Below, in pieces: positions 31,672-43,739 of a stretch of DNA of 64,000 bases. How positions within the stretch are numbered: position 1 is the stretch's first letter; every line of letters starts with the position of its first letter. The notes beneath the pieces are model-generated. The model was not told the origin of the DNA. It saw nothing but the letters and a program-made list of their open reading frames with translations, and made no database searches. This stretch comes from Sphaerolaimus hirsutus. Lineage: Eukaryota > Nematoda > Chromadorea > Monhysterida > Sphaerolaimidae. A program made the translations under genes and the position numbers. The stretch is from contig OZ038450.1 of the NCBI GenBank assembly GCA_964036195.1, forward strand, positions 24,147,208 through 24,211,207, written 5' to 3'.

Positions 31672-33624
31672 TAGGGTGTCAAAAAAAATTTTCTACGGAA
31701 AACGGAAAGGTAAAAATTTTTCACTTTACGGAAAACGGAAAACGGAAAGGTAAAAAAAAAATTGTCGGCCGGAAAATGGAAAACGGAAAGGTAAAAAAAT
31801 TTCATTCAGCGGAAAACGGAAAACGGAAAGGTAAAAAAAAATTGTCGGCCGGAAAACGGAAAACGGAAAAATGAAATGCCGGAAAACAGAAAGCAAAATT
31901 TTCACGGAAACGGAAAAAAAAATAAAGTGAAATTAGCATGGTAATAGACAAATTTGCAGAAGGAAAACCTGCATGCAGGTTTGCCTGTTTGGCTTTGATT
32001 GTGGTAGCTGTACATTCTGCAACTATGGATCATGCCTGTAACTTCACTTGTTGTTCAAGCTTAACTGAACCAACAAAAAATCATCAAAAAGTAGCCATAG
32101 TGGCCATAGGAAAGGAAACACTACGACAATTTCACAGTCTAGGAGCAGTGGGAATCACTGATGACCCCTATGCAATTGATGACAATATTGCAGAGGAGAT
32201 GATAATAAATAGCATAAAATTCAACAACAACAACAAACAATACTATATTGACTGGCCGTATAAAGAGAGTATCAGTGACCTGCCCACGGGAAAAGCAGAA
32301 GCCTTGGTGCAGTTTAAATCACTGATAAGAAGATTCAACAAAGATCCAAACTTATTCGAACAATACCGGAAAGTTTTGGATGACCAACTAGAAAAGAGAA
32401 TAATTGAGATCTGTGACAACAAAACAGACAACAAGGGGATTCATTACCTGCCACACCAGCCAGTAATCACGCCAGGCAAATTGACATCATGCAGAATCGT
32501 GTACGATGGGTCGGCAGGTAAGCCCAGTTTCAACAAGTGCCTTTTTAGAGGACCAATTACAACACCATTAGCACTGGGCCTACTCCTGAGGTTCAGGGCA
32601 GGCAATCTAGCATAAATTGCCGATATTGAAAAGGCATTTTTGCAAATAGGATTGCATGACCAAGCTAGAGACTACACACGATTTTTCTGGCTGAAAGATG
32701 CCTCAAAACCAGTAACTGAAAATGACTTAATAGTACTTTGTTTTAAACGAGTACTGTTTGGACTTGTCTGCAGCCCAGCAATTTTGGGAGCAGTCATAAA
32801 ATACCATTTAAATGTGACAATAAACAACATGAATGAAGATGAAGAAAATGAAGGGGAACGAAACCAGTTGGCGATGATAATAAACAACATTTACGTCGAT
32901 AACTTCATCATGAGTGTCACAAATGAAGTTGAAGCTTTAGAACTATATTACAAAGTCAAAGCTTTATTTAACCAATGTTCTATGAACATGGGAATGGCTG
33001 TCAAACTCCAGATCAGTCATGAATGAAATAGCAGAAAACGACAGGAGTCCAAAGGTGAATAAAATTGTCGCAGTAATGGGCATGAAATAAAATCACCAAA
33101 TGGACATGCTGGCAATATCAACACCAAAATTGCAAATTGACAGCATCACAACACCAACCAGACAAAACTTGAATAAATTATTGGTGTCAGCATATGACTC
33201 AATTGGGTTCACAGCACCTGTTTCACTGACCCTGAAATCCCAGTTGTCAATGCTGCTCCAAGAGACAAAAACAACACAATGGGATGAGCCAATTGAAGAT
33301 AAATACAGATTGGAAAAACAATGGAAAAGAGCCAGAAAACTGAAAATCGAGCCAGAAAATGGAAAAATGGCCTGGTAAAACGGAAACGGAAAGGTAAAAA
33401 TTTTTCAGCCGGAAAACGGAAAAATGGGCCGGAAAAACGGAAACGGAAAGGTAAAAAATTTTCAGCTGCCGGAAAACGGAAAACGGAAAGGTAAAAATTT
33501 TTCGGCTGCCGGAAAACGGAAAACGGAAAGGTAAAATTTTTTCGGCTGCCGGAAAACGGAAAGGTAAAAAATTTTCCTGCGGAAAGGCGGAAACGGAAAA
33601 CGGAAACGGAAATTTGACACCCTA
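31672..33624. mobile_element. hAT-like element D2 carrying a BEL/Pao RT fragment
   Basis: Termini TAGGGTGTCAAAAAA and TTTGACACCCTA with exact TSD cctgcgat (31664-31671, 33625-33632). Both ends repeat GGAAAACGGAAAGGTAAAAA. Unlike D1 and D4, its interior (about 32000-33350) holds retroelement coding sequence beside the family core (ACCTGCATGCAGGTTTGCC, about 31968). Confidence 0.93.
32080..33345 (+). pseudogene. BEL/Pao-type reverse transcriptase relic
   Basis: The frame from 31938 runs to an in-frame TAA at 32613-32615 and resumes in the same frame to 33026; the remainder is in another frame at 33100-33340. Family hallmarks are the HYLPHQPVI..RIVYDGSA region (about 32447-32515), IEKAFLQI (motif A, about 32625), FGLVCSPA (motif B-like, about 32757) and YVDN (32893-32904) in place of the usual YVDD. 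A post-RT SIGFTAPV..WDEP segment follows. BEL/Pao polymerases normally sit in LTR elements; no LTRs, protease or integrase are visible. At least one stop and one frameshift make it non-functional. It was probably picked up by an ancestor of D2. Confidence 0.85.
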
Positions 33625-33721
33625 CCTGCGATAGCTTTTTAGTGCCTTTGTTCATCATTTACCTACTTATATCATGGGTTGCGGGTCAGATAAGCGTGAT
33701 TCCGACGAAATTCCCGACATA

Positions 33722-34036
33722 TGGGGCCAGTTCCGCAAATGGAACAGTTAAGAGTTAAAACTTAAGAGTTGAGTAAAATGACAAATGACAAGTTAACAGT
33801 AAAGTTAAGAGTTGAGTAAAATGACAAATGACAAGTTAAGAGTAAAGTTAATAGTTAGGAGTTGAGTAAAACGACAAACGATTTTAATCAACTCTTAACT
33901 TTTAACTTTACTCTCAACTTATCATTTATCATTTTACTCAACTCTTAACTTTTAACTTTACTCTTAACGTATCATTTATCATTTTACTCGACTCTTAAGT
34001 TTTAACTCTTAACTTTTCCACTTGCGGAACCGGCAC
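33722..34036. mobile_element. Family U element U2 (AAGTTAAGAGT arms)
   Basis: GGGGCCAGTTCCGCAAATGG to CCACTTGCGGAACCGGCAC. Inverted arms consist of GTTAAGAGTTGAGTAAAATG-like words. Non-coding. Confidence 0.7.
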
Positions 34037-34560
34037 ATGGTGGGTCTATTAAAAAGCTCTCATTTTGCATGGCAGATCGAGTTTTTGGAGAAATCGAAAC
34101 TAAATAACACAGTTATTTCTGGGCCGACTTGGAACGCTGAACACTTAAGATGATTGGCACAAGTTGTAGATTCAATTTTTGAGGTCGGTTTAGTGATGTT
34201 TAAACTCGTACTCCCAATTTGACTCAACAATTTTCAAAAAAGGAAAATTAACTTTTTGGAACATGCCATCATTTTTTCATGTTGAAAAACCGGGTCAAAT
34301 CGGATAATGGAATTTAGACAACACTAACCCGATCTAAAAAATTGAATCTATACATTGCACCGATCATTTGAAGTTTTCAATGGTCCAAATTGGTAAAGAT
34401 ATGGCCGAGTTATTGAACTTCAAATCGGTGTCAAACAACCATGTTTTTATAGACCCTTCTCTCAGGTAAGCGATTTTTAAATGATACAAAAACATCTGTT
34501 TGTAGCCCCAACAAACTCAAACAGCATCAAAATCTGCCTATGTACAATATAATGGGACAT
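34037..34560. mobile_element. P-family relic P2
   Basis: Shares with P1 the TTTATAGACCC..T-type terminal block (34453-34560, including CAGCATCAAAATC) and inner TATGGCCGAGTTATTGAA. The left arm is shortened, with U2 adjacent. Confidence 0.6.
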
Positions 34561-34796
34561 TCATCTTGGCAGAAGCTGATTTATCTCCCAGAGCTGCGTA
34601 CATAGACCATTTTTATCGCTGTATTCTTTTGAAAAATTTTACCCGGTGCGTTGCCTTTCGGTGCAAGCACCGGCAACCGGCCGGTGCCCTTCGGTGCTGG
34701 TGCCATTTTTTTCAGAATGGCACCGGTGCCGGTGCGGTGCGGTGCCATTTTTTGGCCGGTGCCCCTGGGTGCCAGGTGCCCTTTTCATGCTATGGG

Positions 34797-35637
34797 TAAC
34801 GATGGCAAAAAAAGATTCGAAAATTCGAAAATATTTTCGAATTTTCGAATTTTTTCATAATTTTCGAATTTTTATTTCACCCCTGTAAAAAACACTTAAA
34901 AATCGATTTATTTTTTAAAAAATTCGAAAATTTGAAAATTCGAAAATTCAAAAATAGTTTTCGAATTTTTCAGGTAATTCAAGGCTACAAAACGCAGTCT
35001 TAAGTTCAGCGTGCTGAATAAAGCGACAATTGATATGCGGTGGGTCTGAAAAAGTTTCATGTAATGAAAAAAAAACATTAGAAAAACATTGAAATGGCGT
35101 CGATGGCGCAGCGTGGACCCCATCAATACTGTTTAGGAGTGCACGGAGCCACCCGAACAAAGAACCGCGGCGCTCTACTTCCGCGTATACAAATGCCGGT
35201 TCATCCAAAAAATCGCTCGCGGGTCTTCCGAGGGGCTTTCACACAAACGTTTTTGGAAGGCATTCAGCCCCAAATGGTGCCCCCCCTCGTTTAACCCACT
35301 CAAAATTTCCACTCTGAAAAAATATACTCCCCGGGGGTAATTCGTGGAAATACGGTAATTGTTTCTACCATTTGTCATGTTAAAGTGAAGTGAAACTGTC
35401 ATGTCATGCTTCATTTACAGTGAAATTAAGGTTAAAAGGGGCTCCAAACATGAAAACAGTCCAAATACTGTGTTTTAAGCTTCAAATTCAATACTTTTCT
35501 AAAAAGATTCAAAAATTCGAAAATTAAATTCGAAATTCGAAAATTAATTTGGGAAAAAATTCGAAAATTCGAAAATTCATTTTAGAAAAAACACTTAAAA
35601 ATTTAAATACTTTTTTCTGGGAGGTTTGCCATCGTTA
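34797..35637. mobile_element. hAT-like MITE H2 (TTCGAAAATTCG-filled)
   Basis: TAACGATGGC to GCCATCGTTA; flanks gctatggg (34789-34796) and gctacggg (35638-35645) match at 7 of 8. Both ends repeat AAATTCGAAAATTCG. A family I relic with end GGAAATACGGTA lies at about 35265-35358. Confidence 0.85.
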
Positions 35638-36339
35638 GCTACGGGAGAGGTGCCGGTGCGGTGCGGTGCCATTTTCCCCAGTGCTTTTAACATCACTACT
35701 CGTCAGGGGGCAGTTTTAGGGGAGTGTTCTTTATGCACATTTAGGCTTAGTGTTTAGGCTCCCTTAGTGGGCACCGTAAAGCAAGTTTTTAAGTGTCTTA
35801 TAAAAAAGTGATGTAAAGTGCATTTTTTGATAAAAACGCTATGGGAAGTTGGGGTGGGGAGGGGCTGGGTGGTGTGTGGAGTAACTAAATTGACTTTTCA
35901 GGATCGGGATTGTAAATGTTTTTTGACTTTTCTATCTTATACTCTCTCCAATCAAGGATTTTGCACCCATTTGGAAAACACGAATCCCAAACTTATGTCG
36001 GATCGGTGAAAAAAGGGGTGCCGGACTTGACGCAGACAAAAACCGAGTCAAAAATTTGTTTTGATTTTCAGCGGCCCACCCTGTAGTGGATCGCCGCGGC
36101 CCTCCAGGTGGTGTACAGTACCTGGGGGTGTTGGTTACACGCCCCCACACGTGGAGTTCTGGCATCCACAGTGGGGGATACCATCTTGGTGCCGCACTTG
36201 ACGCGTACACCAAAAAATGCACAATATTTGTTTGTGTGTTCAGCAACCCACACTGTAGTGAGTCGCCAAAGCCCCCCTGTTGGGGTATAGTAGAGGGGTT
36301 TTATGCCTATACTGGTTTGGGTTTATGCTTATGGTTTTA

Positions 36340-36433
36340 TGCCTTGGGACTGGCACCCAGACGAACTGGGACTGCCTCAGTCCAGAAATGTTGCCAAACC
36401 ATCTACCAGGACCGTGGTCCCATTTGAACCCTA
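36340..36433. mobile_element. Y2 fragment
   Basis: GGGACTGGCACCC.. and GACCGTGGTCCCATTTGAAC CCTA match Y1 and Y3. Confidence 0.45.
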
Positions 36434-37041
36434 ATTTTGGTATAAAAATGGATATATAACCCCCAGCCGCAGCTAAAACGGATAAATTTGTACCGTATTA
36501 CCTCAAATAAAAAGTATACCTTATATTGTTTTCATCAGCTTTTTCCAGCCAAAAGGTATACATTATGTTAGAGCCTTATATTTATTTCACCAGATTTTGG
36601 AGAAGTTAAAACAACAGTGAAGTGTGAACAACAAAGCAATTCATTTTTTTCAAATTGGAATGTAAGAAAGAGGTGGAACAGGATCAATACAAAATGGCGC
36701 AAGTTGATGTAGAGTTATCTCTAGGGTTGGAAAAAAATCAATTTTTTTAAACGCCTTGATTTAAAAAAAATCAATTTTTAAAAATTAAAATCAGATTTTT
36801 TCAAATCATCTAAAATGGGGGGTATAGGGGAAAAATATGTGTATGTTAAGTGTCAGACAATGTATTGTAGTGTCTATTGTGGTCATATTTTGACTGTAGA
36901 GTCGTGGGATTGCATTATAAGCAGTGATTTCTTTAAAACATATTTATTTTATGTTGACTTATTGCCCATATCGCCTTTTGTCGAACGTTTGTTACTTCAA
37001 GTGAAGTTAAGCATGGAATAGTGCTTAAATAAGGTTGTAAG

Positions 37042-37532
37042 TAGGGTGTCAACTTTCCGTTTTCCGTTTTCCGTTTCCGCTTTCCGCAGGCAAATTTTTT
37101 TCCATTTCCGTTTCCGTTTTCCGGCTAAATTTTCAGTTTTTCCGTCTCTTTTCCGTTTTCCGGTGCAATTGTCTGTTTTTCCAACTTTTTTCATTTTCCA
37201 GCTCAATTTTCTGTTGCCGAACTGGTAAACATGCATGAAAGTTCATAATTATGTGAATTTTTTATATTTCTAGCAAGATTTCAGCAATTTTTTTTATTTC
37301 CAGATAAATTTCTGCAATTTTTTTTCCATTTCCGGCAAAATTTCAGCAAGTTTTTTTCCGTTTCAGGCATAATTGCAGCAAATTTTTCCGTTTCTGTCTC
37401 CGTTTTCCGGCCTTTCATTTTTCCGTTTTCCGTTTTCCAGCAAGTGCAAATTTTTTTCCGTTTCCGTTTTCCGGCAAGTTCAAAATTTTTTCCGTTTCCG
37501 TTCTCCGCCAAAAAGTTTTTGTTGACACCCTA
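37042..37532. mobile_element. hAT-like MITE D4
   Basis: TAGGGTGTCAACTTTCCG to TGTTGACACCCTA with exact TSD gttgtaag (37034-37041, 37533-37540). TTTCCGTTTTCCG units at both ends; short core around 37210-37250. Confidence 0.95.
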
Positions 37533-37634
37533 GTTGTAAGAGAAGGCTAATACATTTACAGTGATGTTTCATGCTGTAGAAGTATGTGGGATCACGTTGA
37601 CGGGATATTATATACTACACTAGCATATCACGGC

Positions 37635-38577
37635 CAGGGTTGGCAAAATCTCAGAAAATAATAAAAATAAAATGGAAAATATTTTTGTAAAATTTTTCTA
37701 AAATTGTATAAAAAATTGAATTTTTGTAAAATTGTATAAAAATTCATATTTTTTGTAAAATTTGTATTGTGTTGCTTGAGTTTCTACCTGTCTATTTTGG
37801 GAACTGGGTGCTGTACTAAGCCTGTGAAGTGTTAAATGTCATGTTAAATGTCATGCAAAGTGTCAATTGTCATGACAAATGTGAAGTAAAGTGTGAATTG
37901 TCATTACAAATATAAGTTAAAGTGTCAAGTGTTAAGCACATTGTATCCAAATTTTATGTTTTGTATCCAAATTTTGTTGTTGTTTATGTATCCAAATCAT
38001 ATGCGAACATCACATTTTGATACAAAATGATTTGGACACAAAAACATAAATATTGGATACAGAAATATTTGATGATTTGAATAAACAATTTACACTTTGC
38101 ATGGAATTTAAAATGACAATTGACGCTTTGCTTGACATTTGACATGACATTTGACACCTTACTTTACATTTGTCTTGACAATTGACACTTGGCATGACAT
38201 TTTACACCCTGCACATTTCAGTAGTTGTTGTACCAAAAATGCACACCATTGTTATCAATAATTGTAACCTTACACTTTTAACTAGCTAACAATACCTACT
38301 GCATGCAACGTTTTGCAAAGTAATGAAAAAAATTTCACTTGAACATTGTTCATGTTTAGGTCTAATGATAACATTTTGTTGGCCTTGCATGCAAGATTTG
38401 ATTTTTTGTACAATTTTTGTACAAGTTTGGTAAAAATTTTGTCAAATGGTTCCGTTTTATTATTTTATTAACATTTTGGAATAAAATAAAATAAAATAAA
38501 ATGAAACAAGAAAAAATAAAAATAAAATACATTTTTATACAATTTGTATACAAATGATTTTTATAAAACCACCCCTG
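37635..38577. mobile_element. hAT-like MITE E1 (CAGGGTTGGC, AATAAAAT / TGTCAATTGTCATG)
   Basis: CAGGGTTGGCAAAATCTCAG to ACCACCCCTG; flanks atcacggc / atcacagc (7 of 8). Outer arms repeat ATAAAAT and TTGTATAAAAATT. Inner arms repeat GTCAATTGTCATGACAAATG in opposite orientations. Non-coding. Confidence 0.88.
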
Positions 38578-39516
38578 ATCACAGCTTATTATTACACGGT
38601 AGCATGAATAAATGGAAGCGTTTACACTAAAAATGCCTCAAAACCGATGAAAACACCACAATGGCAATGTGTATGTAAAATTGCGTGCTTGTGCGCAAAA
38701 AATGCAAAATACCTAGTACCAGGCTGGCCGCGAGTTTTCCGCGCGTGAAAAACACCGCGCTCGAATGAGCGCGCGAAAACGATTTTGGTTCCACGCGTAG
38801 AGTATATTCCTACGCGCGCGCATTAGGTTCACAGGAAAACGAGCAAGTAGCTACGCGTCAACGCGCGCGTTTGTACAGAGGTCAAATGATGCAGCGCGCG
38901 GAAAATGTGTTGTCTGTCACGGTAGCAAACACTCTGTGTGCTCACCAAAACGTTTCCGCGCAAAGCTAAAAATGTGCTTGTGTGCTTGCCAAATATGCTG
39001 AATCGCGAAACTGGAAAGAATGAAGTTATGTGATTTACCCCACACTCAATTAAGTTATTATCACGCGTGGAGTTTGCGGCTGGCAAAAGCCGGAGGTGGG
39101 CAATTATGTAATTTTTGTGCCGGCAGTTTGCGGCTGGCATGGTCAATTAGGTCAAAGTGTCATGGCATCATGCGATTTGGCACCGCAATTATCTAATTAA
39201 TTGCCAGCTGCCACAAGAATAAATTGATTGTTGTAGCTATTACATGATTATGGGGGGAGGGTGGTAATTATCTCATTATTGTGTACATGTGCCACTTGTA
39301 ATTGCACGTGAATTGCTCAGAAACACAAGCTGTTATTCCACTAACACATTTACACTTTAATGATGCAATTGCCCCCGCCCACATGCTAGTTGACATCGCA
39401 AATTCATGTCAACTGAATCAGTTAGAACATCAACAAAATGCTCTATCACATATACTCGGCGGACATCACACTTGGCATGGCTTTTTGCCCTTTTTTCCAA
39501 AATCATTAGTTCATGT

Positions 39517-40488
39517 CATAGTTGTTAAAAGGTATTTACATTACTCGATAAATACGTATACTCGAGTTTACGTTTCCACCGAAAAAGTTCCTGTACTCAC
39601 TGTTACGTATAATTTTTGTTAATACACTCGGCGGACATCGCACTTAGTATGAAAACCTACCAAAACCCATCTGAATAACGAACCAAAAATTAAACAGTTT
39701 TTTCATCACAATATTTCGTTTTTACTCTGGAATAATTAATTACAAAATTTATCACATTTATCCATCAAAATATGGTAGGATTCTGTGCAAAGTATGTGCT
39801 CCACCTGGTATAATATAGGTGATTTTATCCAACAGGCTATTTGCAACAACATAATCCATTTTACACTGTGGTCTTGTCTGTTTGAATTACAGGGTGGCCC
39901 TGTGACTGTATGAATTTTCATAGACTTATGATTTTGTATACTAAAAAGTGGATACCTATGTTGACAAAATTGTTGCAGATAAGTCTTTATATTTCTCAGA
40001 TGTAGTCTTCAAAAGAGGTTTCATGGATAAATTTTTCACACAAAAATAGTATTGTGATCTCGAGTAAACACACAGTATTTATTTTGAAGAAAAATGCATT
40101 TTTGGGCCACCAAGTGCACAAAACAATGACACAGTGATTTATCCCATTTTTGAAAATGTGAAAATGTATGTTTTAAGTGGGCCAACTGGTAATGGTAGGA
40201 TGGCTTGGGGTGGCTATCAAAAATGCCTCTCTTAGATGCCAAACATTGTACAAGATGGCCCACATATCTTTCAAAGTCACGTTTTTTCATAAAAAAATTT
40301 TTTTTACAGACCCAGTAAAATGCCAGAGGTCACTTTTATGTTAAACAGAGAAAAACTATTTTACTCACGTTTACTCGGAAGTCAATGTAATTCATTTTCA
40401 CATAACAATTTCTGTACTCAGGGGTAGGTAAAAAATACTTTACATTTACATAAAATTTGAAAAACATTCAGTACTTTTAACAACTCTG
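39517..40488. mobile_element. Family B element B8 within G
   Basis: CATAGTTGTTAAAAGG to TTTTAACAACTCTG. The 8-bp flanks do not match well, so it may be old or recombined. It contains a TACAGGGTGGCCCTG sequence (39888-39902) resembling the end of S2. Confidence 0.55.
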
Positions 40489-40714
40489 TTTACATTGAAG
40501 CATAGGAGCATGCAATACTGCTCTTACCAGGCTGCACACTGCCTAAGCAATATTTATTTTCCTTAAATTGAGTGTTGTTGGTTCAACGACGCAACACTGC
40601 AATTGAAATATTTGGCCACCATGTATGCAGAAGCGGGCCGCTCAAAGTGAATTCGTTTTGGGCTTAGTTTTCCACAGGGAGATAACATAAAAAATCTGTA
40701 TTTATTTTTTTATA

Positions 40715-40980
40715 CAGGGTGGCCCATGTCAGGTGCACGGTTTCAATTGGAACCCAACGTCAATTTTAAATGAAAACTGCTCAAATTTGGTATGGAGGTA
40801 GATAAATGATAAATTCTTTTATTCAGATGGGATATGGAAGATTTTGTCATGTAATGTCGCTGGAGTATTTCTGCATTTCTTTCTGCCCAATAAATATTTA
40901 AGTTAGCATTTCTGCCACCATAGATAAGTCTGCAGTAAGCATTTGTGCCGCATAAGTTCAAAGTGGTGGCCACGGCGAAT
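40715..40980. mobile_element. S2: CAGGGTGGCCC-type mariner-like arm
   Basis: TA-CAGGGTGGCCCATGTCAGG opens a segment whose first ~170 bp is the inverse of 51800-51982 (S3). Minus-strand frames here are short and broken. Confidence 0.45.
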
Positions 40981-42159
40981 GAAGGAGTTCAGCGGCACCC
41001 ATCCTTGAAGTTTAGGGTGCCTAAAGTTTGCACTTGTATTTCTGCACCCTGAAAACTGTACATCGGCGCTTTGCCGACAATCTAAATTCACTCTGGTGAC
41101 CAAAAATAATTGACCATTGAATAATGTTTCAATTAACCACTGTAAATTTGGATGATGGGGTAGGTGTCGATTTTTAGGGTGTCATGAGCAAATGCAAACT
41201 GCGAGCACCCACAACTTTAACGATGGGCGCCGCTGAATCTAACAGACTGCCACTGACTTATTTACAGCGGCAAAAAGTGTGTGTGGTCCCCAATTTGGAA
41301 ACACGCACATTTCCAAGAGAATTCTATGCCACCCCTGAATAGTGTGCCACCCTGGAAAAGTAAAATTGTCATCTTTTCTCCTAAAATACAAACAAATGTC
41401 TCATAACACAGTGTAAAAAAAGTAAATTAAAATGTGACATCAAAAAAATTTGTGAAAAAAATTGTGACATTTGCAACATTTTCTGTGTGCGCGGAAAAAT
41501 AGCCTTTTCCGCGCGTTTGACGCAGTTGACCAAAACCCAGCGATTTTTCTGTGCGCGGAAATTCTTTTTTTCCGCGCGCAGCCAATTTTATGAACGATTT
41601 ATGCGAGCACACAGACACATAAAGGTCGCGTGCTACGCGCTTGCAGCCAATTTTTCGCGCGCAGTTGCGTTTCCGAATGTGTGTGTGTGCTCGTCAGGTG
41701 ACCTCTGTAGTCCTATAAACAAAAATTTACGCGCTTGTGTGCTTGTTTGGCAATTTTTTACGTGCTTGTGCGCGGAAACCTATGCGCGGAACCCTCGCGG
41801 CCAGCCTGCCTAGTGCATGTCTACCAGAAATTTTGCATTTTGATTTCTTTTAATTCAAATCAGTTTCTACCCTTTGATTGAAAAAAAATCTGATAAAAAA
41901 AAATCAGTTAAAAAAATCAAGTGCCAACCCTAGTTACCTATCTCACTGCCCTTCATCATTTTTCGCCATATTTAACAACCGTTTTTATTGTTTTGCGCAT
42001 TTTGGCACGCATCCAGCTGTGCCTTATATTAGGGGTATACCTTATATTGGAGTTATGTCATATATTTATTTCATCATGTTCAAAAAGCCCAAATGTTATA
42101 CCTTATATTAGAGGGTACCTTATATTAGAGGTATACCTTATATTGGAGGTGATACGGTA

Positions 42160-43099
42160 TATGAGGATAAGCATCCAGAATGAAACATCAGTGACTGTGG
42201 GACTTGGGTTTCATGCAGTGAAGTTTACTAAAACATAACATAATGACCATCATTACTGTTATAAAGCGACACAATTACTAATTTAACAGTAATAAAGTCA
42301 TACAAAATAACTTAAGTTATATATCATAAATATTTGTATTTATTAAAGTAATCCTAAATCGATATAACCAAACACTCAGATCAATATAAATGCACAATTA
42401 CTGCTGCAACAATAGGTCAGCATCATTCCACACATAACATTTAAAGTTTGATAATACTTTTGTGTCACTACCAGGAGTGTCAGAACTCATGAGTTTTTGA
42501 CGTGGGTCAATCAGACTTATGGATATATTGGTAGGTTGGGATCAGACTGGCTGTGGATTTTGAATATGCATAGGGCAGACAAATACATAAAAACTGCATG
42601 CACACACAAATACAGTCAATACCTCCATTGTTATTTTCACATTGCATGCATGTTGTATTTGCCTAAACATTGTCTTTGTTTTTCAGAAAGCACAGAAGTG
42701 AACATATGTCGCAAAAAGATGATGGCAATTGTTGAGAGTGTATTCAAGGCTGATTGACGTCTACCAGATTGACATATACATTCAACCATATCTTCAAATT
42801 TGAAAACATACACAATAGTTGTGGGAGTAAATACATGTAGTCATGTTCATTGCCTGTGCTCATGTGCTGGTTGGCTCTTGATGGATTAGTGGCGAAATAC
42901 AAAAACAATCAAATGGAGGGGAGGGTCAGTGACAGTATTTTGGTGGTTGATTTCAGGCTACTCATAGCCTGTCACTGACAAAGTTCTGGCCATTGCTGCA
43001 AATTGGACACGTATTGACAGAGTTGGGAGGAAGAAAACTTTTCACTTCCTTCGCCTAACAATATTCCACGTGGGGAACAAATAAAGGACAACTGCATTT
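42160..43099. other. Unassigned region
   Basis: No recognised gene. A strong acceptor-like TTTGTTTTTCAG at about 42684 precedes 73 bases ending in TGA, but nothing joins to it convincingly. Confidence 0.35.
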
Positions 43100-43712
43100 C
43101 AGAGTTGTTAGAATTACTGAACTTTTTTAAAAGTATATGTAAACGTAAAGTATTTTTTTTTTACTCACCACAAAGTATAGAAAATGTAAAATACTTTTTT
43201 TTTACTCATACGTACGCGTAAATGTGTGTACTTTTTTGTGGGTGTAGAAACGACTACTTTTCTTCATAGAATGTGTAAAAGTGGGCACTTTTTCATACGT
43301 GTACAGCACAACGTATGTTTTTCTAAATATAAGCAAATGACAGATTATATAGTTTTCAAGGTCTCTTTTTTCTAGGAGGTAAAAATCATCGTTCTCCCGA
43401 CTCGTTTACCACATCCATTGTCTCCACTACCATTTTGATTTGGTTACGAATTTTGAAATTTTTAAAGGCACTACCCCCGCATATCTAAAATATTCAATGG
43501 AACCACTTCTGTGAATACATAGCAGTGTAGTTACTTTATAAATATGTCCCACATTGAATTTTCATAAATACATTTTCCGTACGCGTACGCTTTGAAAGTG
43601 TACGCGTACAAGTGCGTACGGTATTTTTTTGAAAAGTATATGTAAATGTATTTACCGCGTACTCGCGTACGCGTATTTTTCGAGTAAACGTACATACCTT
43701 TTAACAACTCTG
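43100..43712. mobile_element. hAT-like MITE B5 (GTACGCGTA-filled)
   Basis: CAGAGTTGTTAGAATTACTG to TTTTAACAACTCTG with exact TSD ctgcattt (43092-43099, 43713-43720). The words TACGCGTAC and AAAGTGTACGCGTAC mark its subfamily. Confidence 0.92.
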
Positions 43713-43739
43713 CTGCATTTGTGTGTTCACTGAAGCAAT

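Larger units (their letters stand above)
31348..35698. mobile_element. hAT-like element F2 (GCACCGG-filled), hosting D2, U2, P2, H2
   Basis: TAGTGATGTAAAGGCACCGG at the left and TTTTAACATCACTA at the right. Flanks cttgtcag (31340-31347) and ctcgtcag (35699-35706) match at 7 of 8. GCACCGGTGCC words fill both ends (31360-31575, 34645-34785 and 35650-35680). Four other elements sit inside. Confidence 0.85.
30509..36310. mobile_element. Long inverted-repeat element V3, split by F2
   Basis: The left arm (about 30509-31339) and right arm (about 35707-36310) mirror each other. For example, the CAAGTTCAGGATTCGTGTTT block at about 30955-31020 is inverted at 35920-36000, and CCCCACCCC.. at 31088 is inverted at about 35850. 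V1 and V2 are fragments of this family. Exact ends are not certain. Confidence 0.6.
38720..41808. mobile_element. hAT-like element G (CAGGCTGGCCGCGAG), hosting B8 and S2
   Basis: CAGGCTGGCCGCGAGTTTTC to CTCGCGGCCAGCCTG; flanks cctagtac / cctagtgc (7 of 8). Both ends are filled with GCGCGCG/TTTTCCGCGCG words (38740-38960, 41485-41790). An inner palindrome lies at about 40988-41237. Confidence 0.85.
36722..41932. mobile_element. hAT-like element C2 (TAGGGTTGG, ATCAATTTTT-filled)
   Basis: TAGGGTTGGAAAAAAATCAA to CCAACCCTA; flanks gttatctc / gttaccta share 6 of 8. The interior is collinear with C1 (for example TATTATATACT..ATATCACG, ACTAAAAATGCC, GCAAAATACCTAGT). Its subterminal words are AAATCAATTTTT rather than AAAGCGC. 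It hosts D4, E1 and G. Confidence 0.8.
36491..42159. mobile_element. Element L1 (TACCGTATTACCTC ends), outer shell of a nest
   Basis: TACCGTATTACCTCAAATAA with TATACCTTATATTG repeats on the left (36491-36570); the inverse words TTATATTGGAGGTGATACGG and TA close it at 42159. The interior is interrupted by C2. Confidence 0.7.

Noticed and set aside
38720-41808. GCGCGC-rich ends of element G as a CpG-island promoter
   Set aside because: The richness comes from subterminal transposon words present at both ends and bounded by a target duplication.
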